A stretch of 62,374 nucleotides of DNA from a virus. Location: the IMG/VR virus record IMGVR_UViG_3300020171_000028, positions 1 to 62,374 of that record. One strand, given 5' to 3'. The notes below the pieces were generated by a model that was not told where the DNA came from, did no database searches, and worked only from the letters and a program-made list of their open reading frames with translations. Positions within the stretch are counted from its first letter, which is position 1; each line of letters starts with the position of its first letter. Shown piece by piece: positions 1 to 8,093 of this stretch. The position numbers and the translations under genes are program-made.

Positions 1-429
1 ACCGAGGAAGAGGAAGAAGAAGAGAAGGAAAAACCAGCTCGCAAAAGAAAACCAGCTCCTACTCCTGAGCCGGAAGAGGAAGAGGAAGAGGAAGAGGAAG
101 AGGAAGAGGAAGAGGAAGAGGAAGAGGAAGAGGAAGAGGAAGAGGAAGAGGAAGAAGATGAGAAGGAAAAACCAGCTCGCAAAAGAAAACCAGCTCCTAC
201 TCCTGAGCCGGAAGAGGAAGAGGAAGAGGAAGAGGAAGAGGAAGAGGAAGCTCCTAAACCAGTTCGCAAAAAGAAAACAGCTTTCCCACCTGCCCCTGAG
301 CCTGAGAAAAAATCTTCAAAAAATAAATGTCCTCACGGATTTAAATTCGGGGTAGACACCGAGATGTATGATGAATGTGATTCCTGTGCCGTATGGGATG
401 CTTGCGATGATGAAAATGCAAAAAAATAA
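1..429 (+). CDS. ssDNA-binding protein, C-terminal tail (partial, continues from 62374)
   Basis: This reading frame is open from base 1 to a TAA at 427-429. It starts with a Thr codon and long runs of Glu codons, broken twice by a basic Pro-rich unit containing KPARKRKPAPTPEPE. It ends in a Cys-containing segment (CPHG, then CDSC and DAC) that could bind zinc. The same acidic/basic unit ends the gene that runs off the other end of the window at 62374, so this is most likely the C-terminal part of that SSB. Acidic C-terminal tails are typical of SSBs, where they recruit replication proteins. The Glu repeat length may not be assembled correctly. The link is inferred from repeat identity and a compatible reading frame. 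Confidence 0.8.
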   Translation, partial: TEEEEEEEKEKPARKRKPAPTPEPEEEEEEEEEEEEEEEEEEEEEEEEEEEEDEKEKPARKRKPAPTPEPEEEEEEEEEEEEEAPKPVRKKKTAFPPAPEPEKKSSKNKCPHGFKFGVDTEMYDECDSCAVWDACDDENAKK

Positions 430-436
430 AATAACC

Positions 437-793
437 ATGCGATTTTTTAGAAGTAAAACAAAAACAGACGAAGAACAACAGCAAACAAATTTCGTAGGGG
501 CTCAATGCCCTTACGGAATTGTTTCTTACCTTGCTCTGTATGGAATGATTGAAGGTATTAGTAAATCTTACTTAATTCGAGAAGCCTTGGCGCGTCAAGT
601 GCGTTTGTTAGAGAAAGACTTACCATTGATTCGATTAAAAGAAAAAGCAATTGTTCAAATCCGTGCCGGATGGAAAGAAAAAGATTCCAGCTCCATCATT
701 GAATACAATAATTTCAAAACTTTTGTTATGAAAGAAATGGAAGGTAAAGGAGTATCAAAAGAAGTAATAGAGCAAATTTTCTCAGAATTATGA
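437..793 (+). CDS. hypothetical protein, 118 aa
   Basis: Small soluble protein of unknown function, mostly helical by appearance, with a CPYGIVSYLALYGMIEG segment in the first third and a charged second half. I chose the ATG at 437 (MRFFRSK) because the longer frame from 368 would overlap the SSB tail gene. It overlaps the recA-like gene by four bases (ATGA at 790), so the two are probably translationally coupled. Its place between SSB and RecA suggests a recombination accessory role, but that is inference from position only. Confidence 0.7.
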   Translation: MRFFRSKTKTDEEQQQTNFVGAQCPYGIVSYLALYGMIEGISKSYLIREALARQVRLLEKDLPLIRLKEKAIVQIRAGWKEKDSSSIIEYNNFKTFVMKEMEGKGVSKEVIEQIFSEL

Positions 794-1845
794 TAAGAAA
801 AGAAAAGTCATTAACCTCCCAGATTAAGAAAAGAGTATCTGCAGTAGTTCCGAAATCAGAAATGAAGTATGCTGGGACCACAGAAACAATGATAAGTACA
901 GGGTCCACCTTATTAGATTTAGCTATTTCTGGAGGCCGTATTAGAGGAGGAGGCTTACCTGCTGGAATTCTTGTAGAAATCTTCGGTCCTAGCGGTAGTG
1001 GGAAAACTGTTCTTCTTAGCGAAATAGCCGGGGCAATCCAAAGACAACAAGGACGTATTATGTTTCACGACCCAGAAAGTAGATTGAATAAACAATTCGC
1101 ACAACTATTTGGATTTGATTTAGAAAAAGAAAGTTACTCTCGCCCTGATACGGTACCGGAAGTATTCAAAGCTATTCGAGAATGGGAACCAGAAATAAAA
1201 AACAAAACTGCAATCAATGCTATTTTCGCAGATAGTTTAGCTGCTTTGTCTACAAATCTTGAAATGACCAATGATGATGGGGATAAGATGGGAATGAGGA
1301 GAGCTAAAGAATTCAGTGAAGAATTGAGAAAAACTGCCCGTATCCTAACCCAAAAAAATTATTTATTAGTTTGTAGCAATCAAGTACGAGTTAATGTAGA
1401 TGCTGGCCCTTACGGACAAAAATATGTTAGTCCTGGTGGGGAATCTATAGGGTTTTATTCCAGTTTACGTCTTCGGGTCAGTTCCCCTTCAAAAATCAAA
1501 GAAAAGAAAAAAGTAGCTGGGAAAGAGATTAGTCGAGTAGTTGGAATTGAAGTTATTGTGGAAGTATATAAAAGTTCCATTTGGAAGCCTTACCGGACAG
1601 CTCCTTTAACTATTAAGTTTGACTACGGAATAGATGACATCCGCGAAAACCTCCAATTCATCAAAGACTATTCTAAAAATACTACATACACTGTAGGCGG
1701 GGAATCCTTCGGCGTTAGTAAGGACGATGCCGTGAAAGCAGTGGAAGAGCAAGGGCTTGAAAAAGTATTGAGAGAAGAAGTAATTGATTTGTGGGAAGAT
1801 ATAGAATCCAGATTCGAAACTCCTAGGAAAAGTAAAGAGCGATAG
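790..1845 (+). CDS. RecA-like recombinase (UvsX/RecA family)
   Basis: 351 residues, close to bacterial RecA length. Walker A GPSGSGKT lies at about residues 66-73, preceded by the RecA-type phrase STGSTLLDLAISGG. A Walker B-like strand (AIFADSLAAL) is near residue 145, and the L2-region equivalent CSNQVRVNV is followed by YVSPGGE. RecA proteins form ATP-dependent filaments on ssDNA and exchange strands. Here it probably drives recombination-dependent replication with the neighbouring SSB, RuvC-like resolvase and SbcCD-like nuclease. It starts in a four-base overlap with the gene before it. It could also be called a UvsX-type phage recombinase; the family assignment is firm, the subfamily is not. 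Confidence 0.93.
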   Translation: MIRKEKSLTSQIKKRVSAVVPKSEMKYAGTTETMISTGSTLLDLAISGGRIRGGGLPAGILVEIFGPSGSGKTVLLSEIAGAIQRQQGRIMFHDPESRLNKQFAQLFGFDLEKESYSRPDTVPEVFKAIREWEPEIKNKTAINAIFADSLAALSTNLEMTNDDGDKMGMRRAKEFSEELRKTARILTQKNYLLVCSNQVRVNVDAGPYGQKYVSPGGESIGFYSSLRLRVSSPSKIKEKKKVAGKEISRVVGIEVIVEVYKSSIWKPYRTAPLTIKFDYGIDDIRENLQFIKDYSKNTTYTVGGESFGVSKDDAVKAVEEQGLEKVLREEVIDLWEDIESRFETPRKSKER

Positions 1846-1852
1846 ATACTTT

Positions 1853-2074
1853 ATGAATAAACATAAATTGAAAGAAAACGTAAACCGGCAACAAAATGCT
1901 GAAGCTATTGAAAAATTAGTTTTAAGTGATGTAGATATGGATACGCAGATTCTACAAGATTTAAGTCAAATCGCCATAAACAACAATCTTAAAGCTGGTA
2001 AATTTGAAGCAGCAGAAAAAATCATTACTTTTTTTGAAGACATCAAAGAATGGAAACGTAAAAGAAAGAATTAA
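1853..2074 (+). CDS. hypothetical protein, 73 aa
   Basis: Short, charged, helical protein (MNKHKLKENV...) seven bases after the recA-like stop. No recognised motif; the sequence ends in a basic KEWKRKRKN tail. It lies between recombinase and resolvase genes, so it is presumably co-transcribed with them. Function unknown. Confidence 0.6.
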   Translation: MNKHKLKENVNRQQNAEAIEKLVLSDVDMDTQILQDLSQIAINNNLKAGKFEAAEKIITFFEDIKEWKRKRKN

Positions 2075-2132
2075 AAATAAATACATCCAAGATAGACAAT
2101 GGAGCGAACTAGAAATAAATACATCCAAGATA
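2075..2132 (+). repeat. 20-bp direct repeat pair around the resolvase start
   Basis: The 20-mer AAATAAATACATCCAAGATA occurs at 2075-2094 and again at 2113-2132, 38 bp apart. The first copy lies just upstream of the RuvC-like ATG (2099) and the second encodes its residues 6-11 (NKYIQD region). It looks like a small tandem duplication that may have moved or rebuilt the gene start. Confidence 0.8.
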
Positions 2133-2626
2133 AACTTTACATAGGTATAGATAATGGAGTTAGCGGCACTATTGCTGTTATTTACAACAATGAGGTTGAA
2201 TTCTTTCTCACTCCTATTAAATCAGAACAAAACTACACTAAGAAAAAAGGGAATATTTCTAGAGTAGATTTCTTGCTTCTTGATACTTTAATGAAGGATA
2301 TGATTAGAAAATACCATCCTCAGTCAATTTTCTGTTTAATAGAACGCCCAATGGTCAACCCAGGTAGGTTTGCTGCTACTATTTCTGCTTTGCGAGCCTT
2401 AGAAGCCACTTTGATTGTTATAGAAAGAAATGGAGTTCCTTATCAATATTTAGATAGTAAAGAATGGCAAAAAATACTCTTACCTAACGGAAGCAAAGGC
2501 GAGCAATTGAAAAAAGATAGTTGTGATATCGGCTGTCGTTTATTCCCCCAATTTACAGAAGAAATCCGAAAACACAAAGATGCAGATGGATTGTTGATTG
2601 CTGAGTATTGTCGCCGATATTTTTAA
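2099..2626 (+). CDS. RuvC-like Holliday junction resolvase
   Basis: 175 residues with an RNase H-fold pattern: YIGIDNGVSGTIAV at the N-terminus (D18), IERPM in the middle (E82), and a C-terminal HKDADGLLIAEY (D161/D163). This is the acidic set expected for a RuvC-family metal-dependent nuclease, which cuts four-way junctions before DNA packaging. It follows the recA-like gene and precedes the SbcCD-like genes, which fits a recombination module. Length matches RuvC. The start may have been reshaped by the duplication at 2075-2132; the catalytic core starts at about residue 13, so an internal start cannot be excluded. Confidence 0.8.
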   Translation: MERTRNKYIQDKLYIGIDNGVSGTIAVIYNNEVEFFLTPIKSEQNYTKKKGNISRVDFLLLDTLMKDMIRKYHPQSIFCLIERPMVNPGRFAATISALRALEATLIVIERNGVPYQYLDSKEWQKILLPNGSKGEQLKKDSCDIGCRLFPQFTEEIRKHKDADGLLIAEYCRRYF

Positions 2627-2644
2627 ATTTTTGTATAATAAAAG
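2626..2644 (+). promoter_or_regulatory. TTGTATAAT start-leader motif, copy 1
   Basis: Sequence AATTTTTGTATAATAAAAG directly after the resolvase stop and 6 nt before the next ATG. Four more copies precede the genes at 46327, 50231, 51394 and 59513. It is probably a phage promoter or a translation leader; which one is not decided by the sequence. Confidence 0.55.
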
Positions 2645-2650
2645 AAAAAG

Positions 2651-2839
2651 ATGAAAAAAATAGTATTGATTAGTAAAGAATTATTTTTGGGAATAGTAGG
2701 GGTAGGTGTCATTATTCTTATTTCTACTTTTTTAGGAGAAAATACAGGATATGTAAAGGAAGCTAATTTAGTGACTTTACTTACTAACATAGCATGGTCT
2801 TGTTATATAGGATTACGAATCGCTTCCCATATAGATTAA
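2651..2839 (+). CDS. small membrane protein, 62 aa
   Basis: Contains one clear hydrophobic segment (ELFLGIVGVGVIILISTF) and a second weaker one near the C-terminus (LLTNIAWSCYIGLRIA), so it likely spans the membrane once or twice. No family recognised. It has its own copy of the TTGTATAAT leader, unlike most neighbours, suggesting separate expression. Confidence 0.6.
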   Translation: MKKIVLISKELFLGIVGVGVIILISTFLGENTGYVKEANLVTLLTNIAWSCYIGLRIASHID

Positions 2840-2851
2840 CCTTAAAAAAAC

Positions 2852-3931
2852 ATGATACAATCTATCGAAATAAAAAATTTCCAGTCCCACAAAAATACTA
2901 AATTGCAATTCTCACCAGGAGTAAATGTAATTGTAGGGACAAGTGATTCAGGAAAAACAGCAATACTGAGAGCCCTTAAATGGGCTGCCACCAATAAACC
3001 TTCCGGAGATGCTTTTTGTTCTACTTGGGGAGGGGTAACTGAAGTGACGTTGAAAACGAACAAAGCTACTGTTGTCCGTAAGAAAGAAGGGAGTAAAAAT
3101 CAATATAGTTTGATAAATGGGTTAAACGGAGCGTCTCCTATAGTTTTTGAGGCATTCGGTACCAATATACCAGAAGAAATAGATAATGCGTTAAATCTAA
3201 AGGAAACCAACTTACAACAGCAATTAGATGCTCCTTTCCTTTTATCGGAAACGTCAGGGACTGTTGCTTCTCATTTCAATCGAATTGCAAACTTAGAAGT
3301 AATCGATAAAGCTTCTCAAAAAATAGACAAAGCAATCCGGGAAATCAAATCCAATACTACTTTTAAAGAAAATGCAGAAATAACCCAAAGAACCCTACTA
3401 AGTAAATTTGAATACTTAGATAAGTTTGAAGTTGATTTAGAGGTATTGGAAGATATGGAAAAAGATATGGTTCGGCAATTCAATGAAGTCCGCGCAGTCA
3501 CAATACTTCTTAATTCTTTAGATGAGATTAGTAGAAAAATCAATTCTTATTCCTATTTACTAGCATACGAAAAGGAAGTAAATTCTATCCTTTCATTGAT
3601 GCAAACAGAACAAGAAATCTATAAGAGAATAGAAAGAATAGAAACTTTCATCGCTTCTTTAGAATACAAAGAGGAACAATTGCTTGAAGCCAAAGAAATT
3701 CTAAAATATGAAAAGGAAGTAAATTCTATCCTTTTATTACTCCCTGCCAAGGATTCTTATAAGAAAGAAATCAAAGAATTGGATTTATTTCTGTATAATC
3801 TAGAAAGAACGGAAGAAAAATTTGAAAAACAAAAAAGCAAATTAAATAGGATGCAAAAACAATTCACTCAAAATATGCCTAGCACCTGTCCTTTATGTGG
3901 AACCAAATTAAAAAACAATGCAAAGAACTAA
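2852..3931 (+). CDS. SbcC/Rad50-like ATPase, N-terminal half with zinc hook
   Basis: 359 residues. The N-terminus reads as an SMC/Rad50 nucleotide-binding lobe: SIEIKNFQSHKNT, then Walker A GTSDSGKT at about 29-36. A coiled-coil-rich stretch follows, and the protein ends in CPLCGTKL, a CxxC zinc hook. No ABC signature or Walker B follows; those sit in the separate gene at 5040-5645. Rad50/SbcC and T4 gp46 normally carry both lobes on one chain, so this is a split version with the chain broken just after the hook. It should pair with the Mre11-like gene that overlaps its end to form a DNA end-processing nuclease. Confidence 0.85.
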   Translation: MIQSIEIKNFQSHKNTKLQFSPGVNVIVGTSDSGKTAILRALKWAATNKPSGDAFCSTWGGVTEVTLKTNKATVVRKKEGSKNQYSLINGLNGASPIVFEAFGTNIPEEIDNALNLKETNLQQQLDAPFLLSETSGTVASHFNRIANLEVIDKASQKIDKAIREIKSNTTFKENAEITQRTLLSKFEYLDKFEVDLEVLEDMEKDMVRQFNEVRAVTILLNSLDEISRKINSYSYLLAYEKEVNSILSLMQTEQEIYKRIERIETFIASLEYKEEQLLEAKEILKYEKEVNSILLLLPAKDSYKKEIKELDLFLYNLERTEEKFEKQKSKLNRMQKQFTQNMPSTCPLCGTKLKNNAKN

Positions 3932-4799
3932 TCTGATGAAAGAAGAAACTCCAGATGCTATCTTAACAGCAGATTGGCATCTGAGGGAAACCCAACCGGT
4001 TTGTCGGTTAGATGACTTCTGGGAAGCCCAGTGGAAAGCTGTTGGTTTCGTATCCACATTACAAAAGAAATATGATTGTGACGTTTGGCATGGAGGGGAT
4101 TTATTCCATCATTGGAAACCTAGTCCAAATCTATTATCAGTTACTATCAAAAACCTCCCAAAGAAATTCCGTTCTATATATGGCAACCATGACCTTCCAC
4201 AACATTCAATGGAATTAGTAGAAAAATCCGGTATGTATAATCTATATGTAGCCGGGGTACTTGCTATTCTAAAAGGAGGACACTGCGATACTATATTAGA
4301 AGAAGTTAGTTTTGAAATAAAAGGAAGAAAGGTTGCTGTTTGGCACATTATGAATTACCAAGGAAAAGAACCTTGGCCGGGATGTACTTCCCCTAAGGCT
4401 TCTACTTTATTGAGAAAATACCCTCAATTTGATTTAATTCTTACCGGAGACAACCACCAAAGCTTTGTAGAGGAACATGAAGGAAAGTTGCTGGTCAATC
4501 CCGGAAGCCTAACAAGGCAGTCGGCAAAACAAATAGATTTCCAACCAAGTATTTACTTATACTATGCAAGAACCAATACAGTTAAACAAGTATTCATCCC
4601 TATTGAAGGAGAAGTTATAAGCCGGGAACATATAGAAGAAATTGAAAAAAGAGATGCAAGGATTGATGCTTTCATCTCTACTTTAGATAAAGATTGGAAA
4701 ATTGGGTTTGACTTCAAAGAGAATCTAAAAGTATTTGAACAAACCAATACAGTTAAGAAAAGTATTATGGATATAATTTACAATGCAATAGAATCATGA
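3918..4799 (+). CDS. SbcD/Mre11-like metallophosphoesterase
   Basis: 293 residues with the calcineurin-like phosphoesterase motifs in order: LTADWHLRE near residue 19, HGGDLFHHW, YGNHDLPQHS and LTGDNHQSF. These ligate two metals and give Mre11/SbcD/gp47 their exo- and endonuclease activity. It overlaps the N-terminal Rad50-like gene by 14 bases and the coiled-coil gene after it by four, and lies between the two halves of the ATPase, so all four products probably form one complex. Start at 3918 is the first ATG; an ATG at 3936 is an alternative. Confidence 0.9.
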   Translation: MQRTNLMKEETPDAILTADWHLRETQPVCRLDDFWEAQWKAVGFVSTLQKKYDCDVWHGGDLFHHWKPSPNLLSVTIKNLPKKFRSIYGNHDLPQHSMELVEKSGMYNLYVAGVLAILKGGHCDTILEEVSFEIKGRKVAVWHIMNYQGKEPWPGCTSPKASTLLRKYPQFDLILTGDNHQSFVEEHEGKLLVNPGSLTRQSAKQIDFQPSIYLYYARTNTVKQVFIPIEGEVISREHIEEIEKRDARIDAFISTLDKDWKIGFDFKENLKVFEQTNTVKKSIMDIIYNAIES

Positions 4800-5038
4800 C
4801 AGAACAAGATTTATTACAATTGAAACAAGAAATCGATGAGGCAAAAACTGAGATTTCTAAATTAGAAGGAGCTAAGCAAACATTGATGCAACAAGCTAAA
4901 GAAAAATGGAATTGCTCTTCCGCGGCTGAATTAGAAACCTTACTTTCTAAATGGAAAGAAGAAGCATCTACTTTAAATACCCAAATAGTAAATCGCTTGA
5001 AAGATTTAGAAGAGCAAATGGAAGAAAACATGAATTAA
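4796..5038 (+). CDS. small coiled-coil protein of the SbcC-like complex
   Basis: 80 residues, almost entirely heptad-like and charged (LKQEIDEAKTEISKLEGAK; LNTQIVNRLKDLEEQMEE). It lies between the Mre11-like gene and the C-terminal ATPase half, overlapping the former by four bases. It may supply part of the coiled coil that a normal single-chain Rad50 carries after its zinc hook. That role is inferred from position and composition. Confidence 0.65.
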   Translation: MTEQDLLQLKQEIDEAKTEISKLEGAKQTLMQQAKEKWNCSSAAELETLLSKWKEEASTLNTQIVNRLKDLEEQMEENMN

Positions 5039-5039
5039 T

Positions 5040-5645
5040 ATGGCAAGTTTACAAAATCTTCGGAATAGGTTCGAGCAACAAAAAGGACGCAAACTTCAAA
5101 TAGAAAATACAGCGGATACTTTGGCAGCAGATATTCGTTTACTAAAACGAGATTTGAGGCAACATGAAAGGGCTCGAGAAATAGTTAAGGAAGTAGGATT
5201 GAAAACACAACAACAACTATCCTTCCATATTTCTGATATTACTAGCCTTGCGTTAGAAGCTGTATTCAATGACCCGTATAAATTAGTGGTTGATTTTGTA
5301 GAGCGAAGAAACAAAACAGAATGCGATTTGTATTTTGAAAGAGAAGGAAACAAAACAGACCCTTTTTCTGCCGCCGGAGGAGGAGCAGTTGATGTAGCTG
5401 CTTTCGCTCTCCGAATTGCTAGCTGGAGCATGGAATACCCTAGAACAGATAATGTCATTGTATTAGATGAGCCGATGAGATTTCTTTCTGTCGACAATCA
5501 AGAAAAAGCTAGTTTGATGATAAAAGAAGTAAGCGAGAAACTAAACATACAATTCATTATCATCACCCATGAACCCACTTTAGCTGTATACGCGGACAAA
5601 ACTTTTGAAGTTTCCATAAAAAAAGGAATCAGTAAAATTCAATAA
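5040..5645 (+). CDS. SbcC/Rad50-like ATPase, C-terminal half
   Basis: 201 residues. A coiled coil occupies about the first 70. An ABC-type signature stretch follows (FSAAGGGAVDVAAFALRIA), then Walker B with the catalytic acidic residue (VIVLDEPMRFLS) and a switch-like TH (IIITHEP). These are exactly the elements missing from the gene at 2852-3931. The start one base after the preceding stop suggests tight coupling. No Walker A is present, so it cannot work alone. Together the two halves would make one Rad50-type head; the break replaces the chain between the hook and the second lobe. Confidence 0.85.
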   Translation: MASLQNLRNRFEQQKGRKLQIENTADTLAADIRLLKRDLRQHERAREIVKEVGLKTQQQLSFHISDITSLALEAVFNDPYKLVVDFVERRNKTECDLYFEREGNKTDPFSAAGGGAVDVAAFALRIASWSMEYPRTDNVIVLDEPMRFLSVDNQEKASLMIKEVSEKLNIQFIIITHEPTLAVYADKTFEVSIKKGISKIQ

Positions 5646-5646
5646 A

Positions 5647-6165
5647 ATGGAGAAATGTTTAGTAACTATCGACGTAATACAAGTTCCGAAGAAAGCTGCA
5701 GTGCCTCTTTCCCCTAAGATTATGGGGTGGACCCGAATATCAAAGAAAAGATGGCTTCCTGATTTCCTCTATCCTAAAGAATTAAAACGTATCAATTACA
5801 ATCTTTATGATATATTAGTGCTTTACAAAAACCCAAACTACACGTACACTCAAACAAATGTAGATTCTTTGTACGACATTATTAAAGAAAAGTTTGATGT
5901 GTCTTTAGAACAAATAAAAGGCCCAAGAGGAAAAGATAACATTGTATTTGCTAGGCAACTGTTTCATTATGCATATGTAAAACTAAACCTTGGTAGCAAA
6001 AGTGCAGCAGGAAGAGAAACTAATAACAATCATTGTTCCGTTCTCCACAGTATAAAAACTGTAGAAAACGCGAAACAAATAGATAAAGGATGGCGAAAAG
6101 ATTGGATTAAGAAAATTGATGATGCCTTGATTAAAATAACAAAACAAAACATTAAATCATCTTAA
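5647..6165 (+). CDS. hypothetical protein, 172 aa
   Basis: Basic soluble protein without a motif I recognise. It starts one base after the ATPase half and ends one base before the next gene, so it belongs to the same operon. No membrane segment; several Tyr/Asn-rich stretches. Function unknown; position suggests a link to recombination or replication. Confidence 0.65.
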   Translation: MEKCLVTIDVIQVPKKAAVPLSPKIMGWTRISKKRWLPDFLYPKELKRINYNLYDILVLYKNPNYTYTQTNVDSLYDIIKEKFDVSLEQIKGPRGKDNIVFARQLFHYAYVKLNLGSKSAAGRETNNNHCSVLHSIKTVENAKQIDKGWRKDWIKKIDDALIKITKQNIKSS

Positions 6166-6166
6166 T

Positions 6167-6397
6167 ATGAAAACAGTATTAATATTATTAATTATTCTTT
6201 GTGTGATTATCTTTATTGCAGTTATTCTTGAAATAAGAAAAGCCCCGGAAGTACCAGATTCTTTCTGGAGGTATAGCGCAAAAAAGAAAAGGATTGAAAT
6301 CCTTCATGGAGCAAAAGAAACGTATGTTCCTATGGATAGTTTTTTAGAGGCTGTTGAATATATGAAAAACAGCCCAGCCATCTACATAGGAGATTAA
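6167..6397 (+). CDS. small single-pass membrane protein, 76 aa
   Basis: N-terminal hydrophobic helix (VLILLIILCVIIFIAVIL) followed by a charged soluble part of about 50 residues. Last gene of the left plus-strand operon; its stop overlaps the stop of the convergent lysis-region gene at 6394. No family recognised. Confidence 0.6.
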   Translation: MKTVLILLIILCVIIFIAVILEIRKAPEVPDSFWRYSAKKKRIEILHGAKETYVPMDSFLEAVEYMKNSPAIYIGD

Positions 6398-6951
6398 CGA
6401 ATTTTGTAAAACACTCCTAATTCGTAGTAATTTTGAAATGGATTGAAAGCGGCTTTGTAAGCCGTTTTTTTATTGTTTAAATATAAGATACCAAAACTAA
6501 AAGAAAGTTCGTTAAAACGGCTTATTTGCCCTCCTAGATATATATGTCCGGTAGTAGGAGAAGCAATAGTTATAGTTTTAGTAATGTAAGTAGGAAAATA
6601 ATGTATGGAAGGTTGTCGATATATTATCTTGTTCTCAGAAATAGAATCTTGCAAAGCTACAAATACATGTTCATTGTTTATTAACGTGTCGTGGTAAAAA
6701 TACTTAGCAAAATAATCAATCAAGATTGCTCCTGTATCAATTTTTTGAGTTTTCCATTTCGTGCTTCCTGTATCTCGGTAAAAAGGTACAGGCTTATATT
6801 TTACTACCGGATATGGAATAGAATCTCCTTTGATAGTATCATATCTAATTTCTATATCCGGTTGAGTAGTACGGATTGTATAATCTCTAACAAATATCAA
6901 AGACCCAATCCATAATACTAATACCAATACGGTTATTATTTTTGTTTTCAT
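6394..6951 (-). CDS. single-pass membrane protein, possible spanin-like (185 aa)
   Basis: Starts MKTKIITVLVLVLWIGSLIFV, a signal-anchor type helix, followed by a long extracytoplasmic region with Tyr/Ile-rich beta-like sequence. I use the ATG at 6951, which overlaps the amidase stop (ATGA); the longer frame would run into the amidase gene. It is the most distal gene of the late operon, next to the endolysin, so a role in lysis (spanin-like) is possible, but there is no sequence proof. A DUF6808-like phage family is another possibility from memory. Confidence 0.55.
   Translation of the reverse strand: MKTKIITVLVLVLWIGSLIFVRDYTIRTTQPDIEIRYDTIKGDSIPYPVVKYKPVPFYRDTGSTKWKTQKIDTGAILIDYFAKYFYHDTLINNEHVFVALQDSISENKIIYRQPSIHYFPTYITKTITIASPTTGHIYLGGQISRFNELSFSFGILYLNNKKTAYKAAFNPFQNYYELGVFYKIR
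6450..6471 (+). terminator. rho-independent terminator of the left plus-strand operon
   Basis: Stem CGGCTT (6450-6455), loop TGT, stem AAGCCG (6459-6464), then a run of seven T. It lies 53 bases past the last plus-strand stop, inside the 3' end of the convergent minus-strand gene. The T-run is on the plus strand only, so it should stop left-operon transcripts before they enter the late genes. Confidence 0.8.
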
Positions 6952-7520
6952 GGGAACATCTTTTGTAAGGCATTTATATGGATTTCCGCAATTGTTTTTC
7001 TTCCTTCCTCTGACATAATGAAACGGCAATCTTTCTCAGTATCCATGAAAAGATTTTCTGTTAGTACCGCTGGGCAAATAGTGTTTTTCAAAATATAGAA
7101 ATCACTTTCTTTGTCAAAGTCCCCATCCACTATATCTTTCCTAATCGGAAATAAATCTTTCAATTTTTTGATAGCTTCTATATACAGTAAAGTAGCAATA
7201 GCATCACTTTTTGTTTCTCCGATAGAAGTAAAAGCCTCCCAGCCGGTACCCCTTCCTGCATTTGCATGAATAGAAATTAATATAGCTTTTTCTTTTTTTG
7301 CAATCGTATTTACTCGTTTAACTCGTTCCACTAAGGAAATATCATACAATTCAGGAACAAGAAATACTGAATCTATTCCTTTTGCAGCCAATCCGAAATG
7401 TACTCGAGACACGATATCCCTATTGAATTCAAATTCAAATAATTGAGTTCCGTCCCTCCATACCGGACTTCTTTTACCTGCAGTATTGTTTCCGTGCCCA
7501 TTATCAAGTAATATCTTCAT
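6948..7520 (-). CDS. N-acetylmuramoyl-L-alanine amidase (endolysin, Amidase_3-like)
   Basis: 190 residues. Begins MKILLDNGHG (H9), has acidic residues in FEFEFNRD, SIHANAG with H85, and LTENLFM with E155: the His-Glu-His-Glu zinc pattern of Amidase_3 enzymes. It cuts the bond between muramic acid and the stem peptide at host lysis. There is no signal peptide, so it should need a holin or similar. It overlaps the preceding membrane protein gene by 17 bases and the following one by four, giving a compact lysis cassette. Confidence 0.9.
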   Translation of the reverse strand: MKILLDNGHGNNTAGKRSPVWRDGTQLFEFEFNRDIVSRVHFGLAAKGIDSVFLVPELYDISLVERVKRVNTIAKKEKAILISIHANAGRGTGWEAFTSIGETKSDAIATLLYIEAIKKLKDLFPIRKDIVDGDFDKESDFYILKNTICPAVLTENLFMDTEKDCRFIMSEEGRKTIAEIHINALQKMFP

Positions 7521-7758
7521 CTTCTTTTTCTTTTTTATCTGAAATTTGATTATCTACTATTGGAGGAACTCCTTTTGGAGAATTGAAATATGCGTCGAAA
7601 AATTGTTTTCCTAATATCAATCCTACAATAAATGGAATTGAAAATGTCATTAATGCAGCATCTTTTAACAAGTAAACTGCAATAAGAAGAAGAAGGGCCA
7701 TTACCTTGCTAAAAGTAATAACAAATCTAAATTTAATATCAAAAGAAACTTTCTTCAT
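7504..7758 (-). CDS. two-helix membrane protein, holin candidate (84 aa)
   Basis: Two hydrophobic segments (about 10-30 and 34-50), a short turn, and a highly charged C-terminal tail (DKKEKEDEDIT). Small size, topology and position directly before the endolysin with overlapping genes fit a holin. No family match that I can name; the gene at 7760 is a rival candidate. Confidence 0.5.
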   Translation of the reverse strand: MKKVSFDIKFRFVITFSKVMALLLLIAVYLLKDAALMTFSIPFIVGLILGKQFFDAYFNSPKGVPPIVDNQISDKKEKEDEDIT

Positions 7759-7759
7759 A

Positions 7760-8080
7760 TCAACCCCCTAAAGAAAGAAACCAAGTCATTAAAACTCCTC
7801 CGGCGCAAGTAGCAAGTAAATCCAACTTATCAAATTTTCGTCCTTGTATTTTATCTAAAACTTCTTTTTGTATACCTAAAAATACAGCAAAACTTAATCC
7901 AAACACCAAAGAAACTCCGTAACAAGGGATTCCTGCTAGTCCTAAAACTAACTGAGAATACAAGAATCCTAAAAAAGCAGCCACTCCCCCGATAACAAAA
8001 TGAAATACTTTATCATGTGCTAGTAAATAAGCATAGATAATCCCCCACAATTCAATTAACTTTTCTTTTAACTTTTTCAT
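7760..8080 (-). CDS. multi-pass membrane protein, possible holin or VanZ/YfiM-like (106 aa)
   Basis: Three or so hydrophobic segments after a short charged N-terminus. It carries HDKVFHFVIGG, then KEVLDKIQG and FDKLDLLAT, a pattern seen in small VanZ/YfiM-like phage proteins where a conserved DKxxHF and KExxD face the membrane. It sits one base from the next lysis-region gene. Holin function is possible but not shown. Confidence 0.5.
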   Translation of the reverse strand: MKKLKEKLIELWGIIYAYLLAHDKVFHFVIGGVAAFLGFLYSQLVLGLAGIPCYGVSLVFGLSFAVFLGIQKEVLDKIQGRKFDKLDLLATCAGGVLMTWFLSLGG

Positions 8081-8093
8081 TTTTCTTTATTTT

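Noticed and set aside
158-355. ORF full of RKRKRKRK in the SSB tail
   Set aside because: It is the shifted frame of the Glu-codon repeat; the frame ending at 429 matches the SSB tail.
6450-6471. Bidirectional terminator for the converging operons
   Set aside because: The T-run is on the plus strand only; the minus-strand side is followed by mixed sequence.
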